Positions 48,704-57,803 of a DNA stretch of 64,000 bases are shown here, piece by piece. Source of the DNA: JALYXI01 sp963795835 (lineage in GTDB: Bacteria; Acidobacteriota; Terriglobia; Bryobacterales; Bryobacteraceae); the NCBI GenBank assembly GCA_963795835.1, contig CAWCJC010000006.1, forward strand, positions 1 to 64,000, in the 5' to 3' direction. Below the pieces are notes generated by a model that was given only the letters and a program-made list of their open reading frames with translations, made no database searches and had not been told where the DNA came from. The position numbers were made by a program, and so were the translations under genes. The first letter of the stretch is position 1; each line of letters starts with the position of its first letter.

Positions 48704-49447
48704 TTACTTACGGATTCCGGCTACGCGCTGTTGCGACCGCTTCAGGAAGTAATCGATCAATTCGGAGCTGGAGTTACCCATCTCGACATCGAACGAGTCG
48801 ATCTTACCGGTGAAGTAGTTGAACATCCAGACCGCGGGCACCGCCACAAACAGACCGAACGCCGTGGTCACCAACGCTTCGGAAATACCACCGGCAATTG
48901 CGCCGATACCGGGCGTCTTCTGAGTCGCCATCGATTTGAACGCGTCGATGATGCCCATGACGGTACCAAACAAGCCCACGAACGGAGCCGTGGAACCGAT
49001 GGTCGCCAGTGACGAAACGCCACGCTTCAGTTCGGAGTGGACAATCGCTTCGGAACGCTCCAGAGCACGCTGGGAAGCGGCGATCTCTTCTCCAGAAATT
49101 TCCGTCGAATTCTGGTGCGCTTGAAACTCTTGCAATCCGGCGACAACCACCTTCGCCAAATGGCTCTTCTTATAACGATCCCCAATCTTGACAGCCTCAT
49201 CGAGCTTTCCTTCGCGCAAAGCACCGGCAACTGCTGGAGCAAACGCCCGGGACTGACTCTTTGCGGCGTTGTAGGCCATAAGCCGATCGATCATAATACC
49301 GATCGACCACGCCGACATCAGGAACATCACCACCACGACCAATTTCGCCGGGAGGCCCATATGATCCCACATGGAACGGGGATCCCAACCTACTGTGTCT
49401 GCTTCCTGGAGAAGCATGAACGCCCAAACCTGAATTTGTAAAAGCAT
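48704..49447 (-). CDS. exbB: ExbB/TolQ/MotA-family proton channel
   Basis: 247 residues with three membrane segments (MLLQIQVWAFMLLQEADTVG start; TIGSTAPFVGLFGTVMGIID; GGISEALVTTAFGLFVAVPA). The GISEALVTTAFGL motif is the hallmark of this family. With ExbD it uses the proton gradient to energise TonB. The C-terminus ends LLIDYFLKRSQQ-like helix. Confidence 0.85.
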   Translation of the reverse strand: MLLQIQVWAFMLLQEADTVGWDPRSMWDHMGLPAKLVVVVMFLMSAWSIGIMIDRLMAYNAAKSQSRAFAPAVAGALREGKLDEAVKIGDRYKKSHLAKVVVAGLQEFQAHQNSTEISGEEIAASQRALERSEAIVHSELKRGVSSLATIGSTAPFVGLFGTVMGIIDAFKSMATQKTPGIGAIAGGISEALVTTAFGLFVAVPAVWMFNYFTGKIDSFDVEMGNSSSELIDYFLKRSQQRVAGIRK

Positions 49448-49521
49448 CTTTTCCTTTTCTCCTGCGAGTTGATTTAAGTTCTGTTGACTGCTGGACTACC
49501 CTATTCGGTTACAAATCGAAA

Positions 49522-50271
49522 CTATTGATTGAGAGTAAAGTTTACGTCGATCGTCGTGATCACGTCCACTGCCTCGCCGTTCAGAAGCGTGGGTTTATAA
49601 ACCCATTGCTCCACCGCTTGAGTTGCCGCAGCCACCAGAAGGGGGTGCCCGGAAACCAACTGCAGATTTTGAATGTGGCCGTCTTTGCCAATCACCGCAT
49701 TGAATTTCACGGTGCCCTGGATTCGGGCCTGCCGCGCCAACGGCGGATACGGGGGCTTCACCTGACGAAGGATATTCGCGGCCTGGACGTTACCGCCTAC
49801 GCGAATCGAAGAGGGCTGAGGCTTCGGCTTCTCCACAACCTTCGGAGGAGGCGGGGGAGGAGGCGCCGCGGAGGGGATACCGCCCAAAATACCGCCGAGC
49901 ACACCGCCTGACGTTCCACCGGGAACGCCGCCGGGGACGCCACCAGGAACGCCTACCGAAGGCGGAGCAACTTCTTCTTCCTTGATCATCTTAATTTCTT
50001 TCGGAATCGTTTTTGGTGCAACCAGTTGGTTGAACACCTTCACCACCTTCACGGCTTTGACAGCTGTGGCCGCGGGCGGAGGGGGCGGCGGAGGGGGCGG
50101 GGGAGGCGCCACCAGAAAGCTCGCCATCTGCGCCGATTTAATCTGTTCAAAATAAATCAACGGCAGGATGACCAGAACTACTACCGCCCCTAATTGGATT
50201 AGGAACGACAGCATGATCGTCCACGTCTTGTTTGTCTTCCCAACGCCTTCGACAAATGTCTGCTCAAACAT
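49522..50271 (-). CDS. tonB: TonB energy transducer
   Basis: 249 residues: an N-terminal membrane anchor (TIMLSFLIQLGAVVVLVILP), a Pro-rich linker with two polyproline tracts around imperfect GGV/GGI repeats (VPGGVPGGTSGGVLGGILGG), and a C-terminal TonB domain (PPYPPLARQARIQGTVKFNA; QAVEQWVYKPTLLNG). TonB contacts the TonB box of receptors such as the Oar-like protein upstream. It is followed by ExbB, ExbD, ExbD and a TPR lipoprotein. Confidence 0.85.
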   Translation of the reverse strand: MFEQTFVEGVGKTNKTWTIMLSFLIQLGAVVVLVILPLIYFEQIKSAQMASFLVAPPPPPPPPPPPAATAVKAVKVVKVFNQLVAPKTIPKEIKMIKEEEVAPPSVGVPGGVPGGVPGGTSGGVLGGILGGIPSAAPPPPPPPKVVEKPKPQPSSIRVGGNVQAANILRQVKPPYPPLARQARIQGTVKFNAVIGKDGHIQNLQLVSGHPLLVAAATQAVEQWVYKPTLLNGEAVDVITTIDVNFTLNQ

Positions 50272-50318
50272 TTCGGCCTCTTTCGATAAATGATATGTAA
50301 AGGTGAAACTCTTGCGCG

Positions 50319-51548
50319 CTATGCGCCCTTACGGACTCCACTAACAACGGGCTTCGTGGCCACGCCAGGTCTTACTTGGGGGATCGTACCGGCCACCCTG
50401 CGGCGCCGCTCGATCAAGTCATGCCAGAACAGAACGATCGGGCTCGCAATGAACACCGACGAATAAGTACCGATAATAATACCGACTACGAGCGCAAAAG
50501 AAAAGCCATGCAACACCGGCCCACCGAACAGAAACAGCGCCAGCACGGTCAAAAATGTCAAACCCGAAGTCATGATTGTCCGGCTCAGCGTTTGGTTAAC
50601 GCTCCGGTTGATGACATCGTAAAGCGATTCCTTCCGGTTGATCTTCAGGTTCTCGCGAATCCGGTCGAAAATAACGATCGTGTCGTTCATGGAATAGCCA
50701 ACCAGCGTCAACAGCGCCGCAATCACCGTAAGATCAACCTCTTTATTGAAGAGGGAGAAAATTCCGAGTGTGATGATCGTGTCGTGGAACACCGCGATTA
50801 CCGCCGCCAAACCATAAATCCACTCGAACCGGAACGAGATATAAGCCAGCATCCCGGCAAGGGCTAGCAAGGTCGCGCGTACCGCGTATCGCCGCAAATC
50901 CGCCCCCACCTTAGGTCCCACAAAGTCCAGCTTCTGCATCGCGAACGGAGCCAGATCACACTCCTGCTCAAGCGTCCGGATTACCGGCGCGGTTACGCCA
51001 GGCACCCCGGAAAGCTGTCCGAAACTCGAAAGCAATCCCGAACGGGGTGGAGTGTTCCGAAATGCCAGCATGTCCGCAATCAACTTGTCCAATTGATCGT
51101 CACCCAGCGCTACCCCGGCCTTCGCCAGCGGGTCTCGCAGCCGCACCTTCAACATCTGGGCGCTCGCGTTATTGAAATCGAGCTTCCCCGATTCCGGATG
51201 AGCAAAAGTCTTCTCCAGCGTATCCGTCACAATCTCCCGGTTCCGCGTCGCGATCGTGTTATCCGCGCCTTCGGTTCCGATGGAAATCTGGTTTTCACCG
51301 CCCACAAATCTCTGCACCGTCGGCGCTCCGCCCAGCTTGCCCGCCAGCGCCGCGCGAATCTTCGATTCATCCGGGGTTTGCGCAAACTTGAACGTCATCA
51401 CCGTGCCGCCTTGGAAATCAATTCCATAACGCGGCCCGCCCTTAACCAAAAGGCTTACCAGCCCGGCAACCGTCAACAATAAGGAAGCGCCGATGAACGG
51501 CCACTTCTTGCCGAGAAAGTCAAAATTCGTATTTCGAAATAATTCCAT
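50319..51548 (-). CDS. secF: Protein translocase subunit SecF, extended
   Basis: 409 residues, longer than the usual ~300-320. An N-terminal membrane helix (KWPFIGASLLLTVAGLVSLL) and a P1 head-like segment (GGPRYGIDFQGGTVMTFKFA) are followed by a long periplasmic region before the five-helix core with the conserved DRIRENL and TLSRTIMTSGLTFLTV motifs. SecDF uses proton flow to help preprotein export. It directly follows secD. Confidence 0.85.
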   Translation of the reverse strand: MELFRNTNFDFLGKKWPFIGASLLLTVAGLVSLLVKGGPRYGIDFQGGTVMTFKFAQTPDESKIRAALAGKLGGAPTVQRFVGGENQISIGTEGADNTIATRNREIVTDTLEKTFAHPESGKLDFNNASAQMLKVRLRDPLAKAGVALGDDQLDKLIADMLAFRNTPPRSGLLSSFGQLSGVPGVTAPVIRTLEQECDLAPFAMQKLDFVGPKVGADLRRYAVRATLLALAGMLAYISFRFEWIYGLAAVIAVFHDTIITLGIFSLFNKEVDLTVIAALLTLVGYSMNDTIVIFDRIRENLKINRKESLYDVINRSVNQTLSRTIMTSGLTFLTVLALFLFGGPVLHGFSFALVVGIIIGTYSSVFIASPIVLFWHDLIERRRRVAGTIPQVRPGVATKPVVSGVRKGA

Positions 51549-51665
51549 CCGTTACTTTTGCCTGCCTGTCCCACGGGCAGCTTGCGCGTCTACTGTTGCA
51601 GACACCAGCCCCCCGCTTCTTGTTCCCGAACTTCTCTAGACCTCAAAACCTATCACAACCACTCA

Positions 51666-53279
51666 CTAAATGCTGAGACTCGTCACTTGCTTCTTGCGCG
51701 AAAGCTCGTACTCGAAGATCACTCGTGACACAAAAACCGCCGTGAACACGTTCGCCACCAGGCCAATCACCAACGTCACCGCAAATCCCTTTACCGGCCC
51801 AGTGCCGAATAAGAAAAGAAACAGGCACGACACAATGGTCGTGATATGCGTGTCCACAATCGTCCACCAGGCTTTCCCAAAACCCGCATCCACGGCTGAA
51901 ACCACGCTTTTTCCGGCTCGCAACTCCTCCCGGATCCTCTCAAAAATCAGTACGTTACTATCCACCGCCATACCGATCGTCAGGATAATCCCCGCAATCC
52001 CCGGCAGTGTCAAAGTTGCATGAAAGTAGCTGAGCGCCGCGATCAAAATAATCGTGTTGAGTAACAGCGCCAGCACCGCGTTGATGCCGCTCAGCTTGTA
52101 GTAAATCAACATGACGAAGATCACCGCTGCCAATCCCGCAATGCCAGCCACAATCCCCTGGTGGATCGAATCCGCCCCTAACGACGGCCCCACCGTTCTC
52201 TCTTCTAAATACTGAATCCCCGCCGGCAGACTTCCCGACCGCATCACCAACGCCAGGTCACCGGCTTCTTGTTCTCCGCCCAGGCCGGTAATCCTGCCCG
52301 AATCGCTAATCGCGGAGTTGATTGTAGCTACGCTGCGCAACTGCTTATCAAGCACCACGCCCAGCTTCTTCCCAATATTCGAACCCGTGAAAAGCTCAAA
52401 CCGTTTCCCGCCGTCCTGCGACAACGTAAAGCTGGTTTCCCACTTGCCTAACTCATCCCGCGCGGGCCGGGCATTTCGCAGATCCTGACCCGTCACCACG
52501 GGCGATCGCGAACAGAGATACCACTGCCCACCCTGGCCGCCCCGCGGATCGTTCAACAGCTCCGAGTTCAACGGCAGCACGCCACCTTTCTGCGCCAGCG
52601 CCGCTTCCTTGCTCTGGAAAGGCCCTTCCAATACTTCGACAATCGAAAGCTGTGCCGCCTGGCCGATAATATCCTTCACGCGGGCTGGATCATCCACACC
52701 CGGGAGCTGCACTAAAATCTCGAACTCGCTATCCGCACGCCCTTGCTGCTGGACCGCCGGCTCCGCCAAACCGAGCGCGTCGATGCGCGTCTTGATTGTT
52801 TCAATGGATTGCTCGACAGCCCGGCGCTTGGTGTCCACCAGTTCCGTCGGCTTCATCCTCATCGTAAATTCATTGTTCGCGCCCGAAGTCAGGTTCCACT
52901 GCGGATAATGCTCCGCCGCGAATGTACGAAACGCCGCTACACGATTCGGATTCATCCCGTGAATGTTCACCTGAATGCTGTCCGCCGTCGCGACCGTCGT
53001 CGGATCATTCCGGTCCGCCGCGGTGAAATCCACGTTCCCTTTACGCCGCTCCTCGTTTAGCGAATCGACAACCTGCTGCCCGATACCCTTGATGGCATCC
53101 TGCACCTGCACCTGCAGCACAAGCTGAACGCCGCCGCGCAAATCGAGTCCGAGCCGAATATTCTTCTCGACGTTCTGCTTCAGCTGGTCCCCGTTCTTCG
53201 GGAAGCCAATCACGCCAAAAATACACAAAAGGATCGTCGCGACGATCAGGATAGTCTTAAAGGTCAAATTCTTCTGCAT
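51666..53279 (-). CDS. secD: Protein translocase subunit SecD
   Basis: 537 residues. Family features: MQKNLTFKTILIVATILLCI, GLDLRGGVQLVLQVQV, a periplasmic P1 domain, LGADSIHQGIVAGIAGLAAV, and the SecD core helices (GMAVDSNVLIFERIREELRA). Complete and intact. With SecF and YajC it drives the release phase of Sec translocation. Upstream of SecF by about 117 bases, downstream of yajC. Confidence 0.9.
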   Translation of the reverse strand: MQKNLTFKTILIVATILLCIFGVIGFPKNGDQLKQNVEKNIRLGLDLRGGVQLVLQVQVQDAIKGIGQQVVDSLNEERRKGNVDFTAADRNDPTTVATADSIQVNIHGMNPNRVAAFRTFAAEHYPQWNLTSGANNEFTMRMKPTELVDTKRRAVEQSIETIKTRIDALGLAEPAVQQQGRADSEFEILVQLPGVDDPARVKDIIGQAAQLSIVEVLEGPFQSKEAALAQKGGVLPLNSELLNDPRGGQGGQWYLCSRSPVVTGQDLRNARPARDELGKWETSFTLSQDGGKRFELFTGSNIGKKLGVVLDKQLRSVATINSAISDSGRITGLGGEQEAGDLALVMRSGSLPAGIQYLEERTVGPSLGADSIHQGIVAGIAGLAAVIFVMLIYYKLSGINAVLALLLNTIILIAALSYFHATLTLPGIAGIILTIGMAVDSNVLIFERIREELRAGKSVVSAVDAGFGKAWWTIVDTHITTIVSCLFLFLFGTGPVKGFAVTLVIGLVANVFTAVFVSRVIFEYELSRKKQVTSLSI

Positions 53280-53318
53280 GGGAGCGAATAAAATATTGGA
53301 GCTTTCGTTAAAGACGGT

Positions 53319-53636
53319 TTACGCTTTGGGTGCCACATCGCCCGCGTTCACCAGGCCGGAAACCGAACTGCGCGAAAACTGCAGCTTCACGTTATCCGGC
53401 TTTACGCGAACAATCAGCGTATCACCATCCATGGACGTGATGTTGCCGATGATTCCACCAGTGGTCACCACTGCGTCCCCCGTCTTCAAACCGTCCAGCA
53501 TCGCCTTTTGATTCTTCTTTTGCTTTTGCATCGGTAAAAAGAGCAAGAAGTAGAAGATGCCAAAAATAACGATGATCGGTAAGGCTTGAACGAAAGGTCC
53601 CAGCGGACTGGCCTGTAGAAAAAGGAGAGCTTGCAT
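53319..53636 (-). CDS. yajC: Preprotein translocase accessory YajC
   Basis: 105 residues. A single N-terminal membrane segment (ALPIIVIFGIFYFLLFLPMQ) followed by KKNQKAMLDGLKTGDAVVTT and the charged C-terminal head are diagnostic for YajC. It starts two codons after tgt ends, before secD: the standard tgt-yajC-secD-secF order. Confidence 0.9.
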   Translation of the reverse strand: MQALLFLQASPLGPFVQALPIIVIFGIFYFLLFLPMQKQKKNQKAMLDGLKTGDAVVTTGGIIGNITSMDGDTLIVRVKPDNVKLQFSRSSVSGLVNAGDVAPKA

Positions 53637-53639
53637 CGA

Positions 53640-54776
53640 CTAAATTTCGGAGGGGTCCTGCACTTGCTGGTGCGGTAACGAACGAAGATATTCCGGGAAA
53701 TTGCCCAAGAGGATAGCCTGCCTGATCTCTTTCATGATGTCAAGGTAGCGCCGGATGTTGTGAATCGTGGCAAGAGTCGAAAACAGAATTTCACCCGCCT
53801 GAAATAAATGACGCAAGTACGCCCGGGAATGGTTTCGGCACGTATAGCAGGCGCATTTCTCATCGACAGGCCTCGGATCATCGCGGTACCGCGCATTTTT
53901 GATGGTCAACCGCCCTTCGCTCGTAAACAGTTGCCCGTTCCGGGCATTTCTTGTCGGCAGCACGCAATCCATCATGTCGATCCCGCGTGCTACATAGAGC
54001 GGCAGCTCCTCCGGCATCCCCACCCCCATCGCATAGCGAGGCCGATCGGCCGGCAACAAATCTTCGGTCGCTTCCACCATCTCCTGGCTCACCGGCCTGG
54101 GTTCCCCGACAGAGAGTCCGCCCACCGCATAACCATCCGCGTCCAGCTCGACTAACTGTTCCGCGCACTCCCTTCGCAAATCCCGGAACATGGAACCTTG
54201 AACAATCGGAAACAAGGCTTGCGGGGTTGGCGTTTGCTCCTGCCGCTCCAAAAAGCGCTGGTTTCCTAAGCGCGCCCACCTCACCGTCCGCTCCATCGAT
54301 TCCCGCGCCTGCTCTCGCGTCACCGGATAGGGCGGACATTCGTCCAGCATCATCAGGATGTCGCTCCCCAGTGCCAATTGCACATCCACGGTCGATTCCG
54401 GCGTAAACAGATGCGAATCTCCGTTCAAATGGCTCTGAAAGCGAACGCCTTCCTCGTTGATTGTCCGGATACTGCTCAAGCTAAATACCTGGAAGCCGCC
54501 CGAATCCGTCAAAATCGCGTTGGGCCAATTCATAAATCCGTGCAGCCCGCCGAAATCGCGAATCAGCTCGTGCCCCGGACGAAGATATAAGTGATAGGTG
54601 TTCCCCAGCAGAATCCCGACGTCTAAGTCCAGCAGATTCTGCCGCGAAAGCCCTTTTACGGTGGCCTGCGTTCCCACTGGCATGAACACCGGAGTCTCCA
54701 CGTCGCCATGCGCGGTATGCAGAATTCCCGCCCGTGCCCCCGTCTCCGGGCAGCGCGCAATTTGCGTCCAATTCAC
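53640..54776 (-). CDS. tgt: Queuine tRNA-ribosyltransferase
   Basis: 378 residues, full length. TIM-barrel transglycosylase with the catalytic Asp in LTDSGGFQVFS, active site GVGMPEELPLYVARG, and zinc site CACYTCRNHSRAYLRHLF. It inserts queuine/preQ1 at position 34 of certain tRNAs. First gene of the tgt-yajC-secDF operon; divergent from the OmpA-family gene. Confidence 0.95.
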   Translation of the reverse strand: MNWTQIARCPETGARAGILHTAHGDVETPVFMPVGTQATVKGLSRQNLLDLDVGILLGNTYHLYLRPGHELIRDFGGLHGFMNWPNAILTDSGGFQVFSLSSIRTINEEGVRFQSHLNGDSHLFTPESTVDVQLALGSDILMMLDECPPYPVTREQARESMERTVRWARLGNQRFLERQEQTPTPQALFPIVQGSMFRDLRRECAEQLVELDADGYAVGGLSVGEPRPVSQEMVEATEDLLPADRPRYAMGVGMPEELPLYVARGIDMMDCVLPTRNARNGQLFTSEGRLTIKNARYRDDPRPVDEKCACYTCRNHSRAYLRHLFQAGEILFSTLATIHNIRRYLDIMKEIRQAILLGNFPEYLRSLPHQQVQDPSEI

Positions 54777-54848
54777 GCGCCGGTTCCCTGTGCCGATTGT
54801 GAAACGGCATTAGCCTTGCTTCATCCGTATGTAGAGGATCACACATTG

Positions 54849-56502
54849 ATGAAAGCCGCAGCCGCTTTATTTGCATTTTCCGCACTTCTGACCGCGCAGG
54901 AGCCCAATCCGACACAGTCGGGACGTGGTGGTTCCACCGGCGATTCGGTACCCATATTTCGCGTGACCGTTGTCTCCCGCACCACAAAAGCGATCAATTT
55001 TCATCACCGTACCGGTACTACCCAGGTCGATCTGAAAGGAACCGAGCTGATGCCGCAGGCAACCGGGATCGCCCGCGTCCAAAGCAATACCGGCGCCACA
55101 AAGATGACGCTGGATATCAAGAAAATGAGCTCTCCCCAGAGTTTCGGACCCGAGTACCTCACGTTTGTCGCCTGGGCCGTTACTCCGGAAGGGCGTTCCA
55201 ACAACCTTGGTGAAATTGTCCTAAATGGTAACGACACCCATCGCTCGATTGACGTCGCAACGGAGCTCCAGGCCTTCGGTATTATCGTTACCGCCGAACC
55301 TTATTGGGCTGTCACCCAGCCGTCCGATGTTGTTGTCATGGAAAACTTTATTCGCCAGGACACTACCGGCACCATTGAACAGGTCGACGCTAAATATGAG
55401 CTTTTGCAACGGGGCCAATACACCAAAGTGGTTGGCGTAAACACCCTGACTCCCTTAATCAGCGATACCAAGGTGAATCTCCAACTGCGAGAAGCACGGA
55501 ACGCGGTGGAGATTTCCAGGGCTACTGGTTCACGCAAGATACGCCGATGACACGTTCCAAAAAGCGCTGATTGACCTCAAAAATGCCGAGGATTACAACC
55601 GCGGCAAGGGCGACAAGAAAGCGATTGAGACGAACGCCCGTGAAGCTGTCCAGATGGCGGAAGATGCCCGCATCATTACAATCCGCAAACTTCGCGAAGA
55701 GAATTTAGCTGCGGAGCGCAGTGCCTCCGCCCAGCGCGAAGCCGACGCTCGCGCCCAGGCCGAAGCCGAAGCGCGCCGCCGAGCCCAGGCCGATGCCGAA
55801 CGCAATTCGGCACTCCAGGCGAAGAGCGAAGCGGACCGCGCCCGCGCCGGTGCTGAACGCGCCCGCGCCGATGCTGAACGCGCCAAAGCGGAAGCGATGG
55901 CCGCCTCCGACCAGGCCAATCGCGATCGCGCCGCTGCCGAAGCTGCCCGTCAAGCCGCTCTTGCCCAGCAAGCTTCCGCGCAAGCCGACGCTGAACGCGC
56001 CCGCTTAGCTGCCTCGCAAGCCACCTCCGCTCTGGAGAAATCCGAAGCCGAAAAGGCGGAGATGCGCCAACGCCTCCTGGCCCAACTGAACGCAATCCTC
56101 GAAACGCGCGACAGCGCCAGAGGCCTGATTGTCAACATGTCAGACGTTCTTTTTGACTTCGGGAAAGCAACCCTGAAGCCCACCACGCGCGAAACGCTGG
56201 CCAGACTTTCCGGGATTCTCTTAGCCTATCCCTCACTGAAGCTGCAACTGGAAGGACACACGGATAGCATCGGCAGCGATGAATTTAATCAAACGCTTTC
56301 CGAAAAGCGCGCCTTCGCGGTTCGCGATTATCTGGTGCAATCTGGCATCAGTGGGAATAGTCTCACTGCGGTCGGGTTTGGAAAAGCCAACCCCGTAGCT
56401 TCAAATGACACCGACAAGGGCCGCCAGCAAAACCGAAGGGTAGAGATGGTTGTGTCCGGCGAAATCATTGGTACGCCGGTCGGTGCTGCTACCCGTCAAT
56501 AG
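54849..56502 (+). CDS. OmpA-family envelope protein with coiled-coil middle (frameshifted)
   Basis: About 550 residues joined over an indel near 55530 (SRKIRR for ...KYADDTFQKAL). A signal peptide (MKAAAALFAFSALLTAQ) leads a beta-rich N-terminal part (LTFVAWAVTPEGRSNNLGEI), then a long Ala/Arg/Glu coiled coil (about 56000), and a C-terminal OmpA/Pal-like domain (DVLFDFGKATLKPTT, LEGHTDSIGSDEFNQTLSEK) that binds peptidoglycan. Its ATG at 54849 has GAGG about 10 bases upstream. Divergent from tgt. It probably links outer membrane and cell wall. Confidence 0.75.
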
Positions 56503-56510
56503 AACACCTA

Positions 56511-56544
56511 AAGGGCGCCGGCTCAAATCAGCGGTCCGGCGCCT
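56511..56544 (+). terminator. Terminator-like hairpin
   Basis: AGGGCGCCGG and CCGGCGCCT form an 8-9 bp GC-rich stem with a 14-base loop just after the OmpA-family stop. There is no clear T tract, so it could instead be an mRNA stability element. Confidence 0.4.
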
Positions 56545-56616
56545 CGTTCCATCGCAGTTCCGTAGTACTTTCCACGCTGTCCCTCCTCTAAGCTCGAACT
56601 ACTCCACCTTTCCCTC

Positions 56617-57093
56617 GTGTTAACTTACGAAATCCATCTGTTTTCTGACTTCATTCGTACTCCTCTTGTGAGCAAACGAAGACAGAACGTAGATGCTTTC
56701 GCTGCTGAAACGAATATGACGAGACGCGGTGAGGACCGAATCGAGTTGCAACTTCCCTGTCGGCTCCTGTTTCCGAATCTCTGGCCGGGCTCGCTCGAAG
56801 GCTACACCGCTAACCTGCACCGCAACGGGGTTCTTGTTGCTTGTAAGCTCCATCCAGGTCGCGCTCTTCCACCCGTTGGGGCGGCGGCCAACGTTCACAT
56901 CGAACTACCGCCAACACCCAACTTCCCTCCCAAGTTCATGACTTGCGACACCACGCTCCTTCGCATCGATTCTCTTGGTGGATCCGAGTTCCAGTTTGCC
57001 CTCCAAATTCAGAATGTGGCTTTTGCAGATCTCTCCTCTGCCACCCTTGAACTGATGCAACTCGATTCCGAATCCTGCGGGTACCTGATGTAG
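56617..57093 (+). CDS. PilZ-like protein
   Basis: 158 residues from GTG at 56617, or about 125 from ATG at 56716 (MTRRGEDRIELQLPCRLLFP). The RxxxR-type motif (TRRGEDR) fits PilZ, but the second c-di-GMP motif is degenerate: TANLHRNGVLV, with His in place of the usual Ser. The fold is likely PilZ and binding may be weak or absent. No signal peptide. No neighbours of linked function. Confidence 0.6.
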   Translation: MLTYEIHLFSDFIRTPLVSKRRQNVDAFAAETNMTRRGEDRIELQLPCRLLFPNLWPGSLEGYTANLHRNGVLVACKLHPGRALPPVGAAANVHIELPPTPNFPPKFMTCDTTLLRIDSLGGSEFQFALQIQNVAFADLSSATLELMQLDSESCGYLM

Positions 57094-57209
57094 TTCAATT
57101 CGTTAACGTAAGAACCAAGTTTTTAACCTCTATTGCTTTTCAACAATTTCGTTTCACTTCTCCGGAGTTCCCCCTTTCGGTCCCTCTACTCTGTTGCCAG
57201 AGGGCGTCC

Positions 57210-57779
57210 ATGCTTTACGGAATCACCGCCGAGGCGGCAAGAAAGATTTTCCCTTTTACCCCCCCGGCAAACTTGGAGCGATATCTGCCGGACGTAGCCG
57301 CCGCCGCGGAATCCATGTCTGTCGATCGCACTTTGTTTGTCCTGGGCCTGGCGACCATCCGCGCTGAAGTGGAGGCCTTCGTCCCCTGCTTGGAACAAGT
57401 GTCGCGCTTCAACACCTCTCCCGGTGGTGCTCCGTTCGATCTTTACGACCACCGCAAGGAATTGGGCAACCAGGGCCCTCCGGATGGCGAACGCTTTCGC
57501 GGCCGCGGTTACGTCCAACTGACTGGCCGATACAACTACGCCCACCAAAGCGCGCTCCTTTCCCTCGATCTGATCGAAGATCCCGACCAGGCTGCCGAAT
57601 CCATCCCTGCCGCCCGTATTCTGTTTCAGTTCCTCCAGGAAAAACAGGAAAAACTTCACCGCTTCGTTCAATTGGGCGATCTCGCCTCCGCACGGCGCCT
57701 TGTGAACGGAGGCTTCGATGGGTTGGTTCGTTTTTGTGACGCCTTCAAAAAAGCCAACTCCTTGCTGCCGCCCTGCTAG
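57210..57779 (+). CDS. GH19-like chitinase/lysozyme-type protein without signal peptide
   Basis: 189 residues, cytoplasmic by sequence. FRGRGYVQLTGRYNY is the GH19 signature, and ATIRAEVEAFVPCLE occupies the region of the catalytic glutamates. No transmembrane segment. Enzymes of this type cleave chitin or peptidoglycan, including phage endolysins. Intact and on the chromosome between PilZ and HAD genes. It could be a lysis function for the virion cluster, but nothing links them besides the same contig. Confidence 0.65.
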   Translation: MLYGITAEAARKIFPFTPPANLERYLPDVAAAAESMSVDRTLFVLGLATIRAEVEAFVPCLEQVSRFNTSPGGAPFDLYDHRKELGNQGPPDGERFRGRGYVQLTGRYNYAHQSALLSLDLIEDPDQAAESIPAARILFQFLQEKQEKLHRFVQLGDLASARRLVNGGFDGLVRFCDAFKKANSLLPPC

Positions 57780-57803
57780 TCTGGTTGGTGGATCGTTGAC
57801 CCC

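Noticed and set aside
54708..54848. Longer start for the OmpA-family protein at 54708
   Set aside because: It overlaps tgt and lacks a signal peptide; ATG at 54849 gives a clean signal peptide with GAGG upstream.
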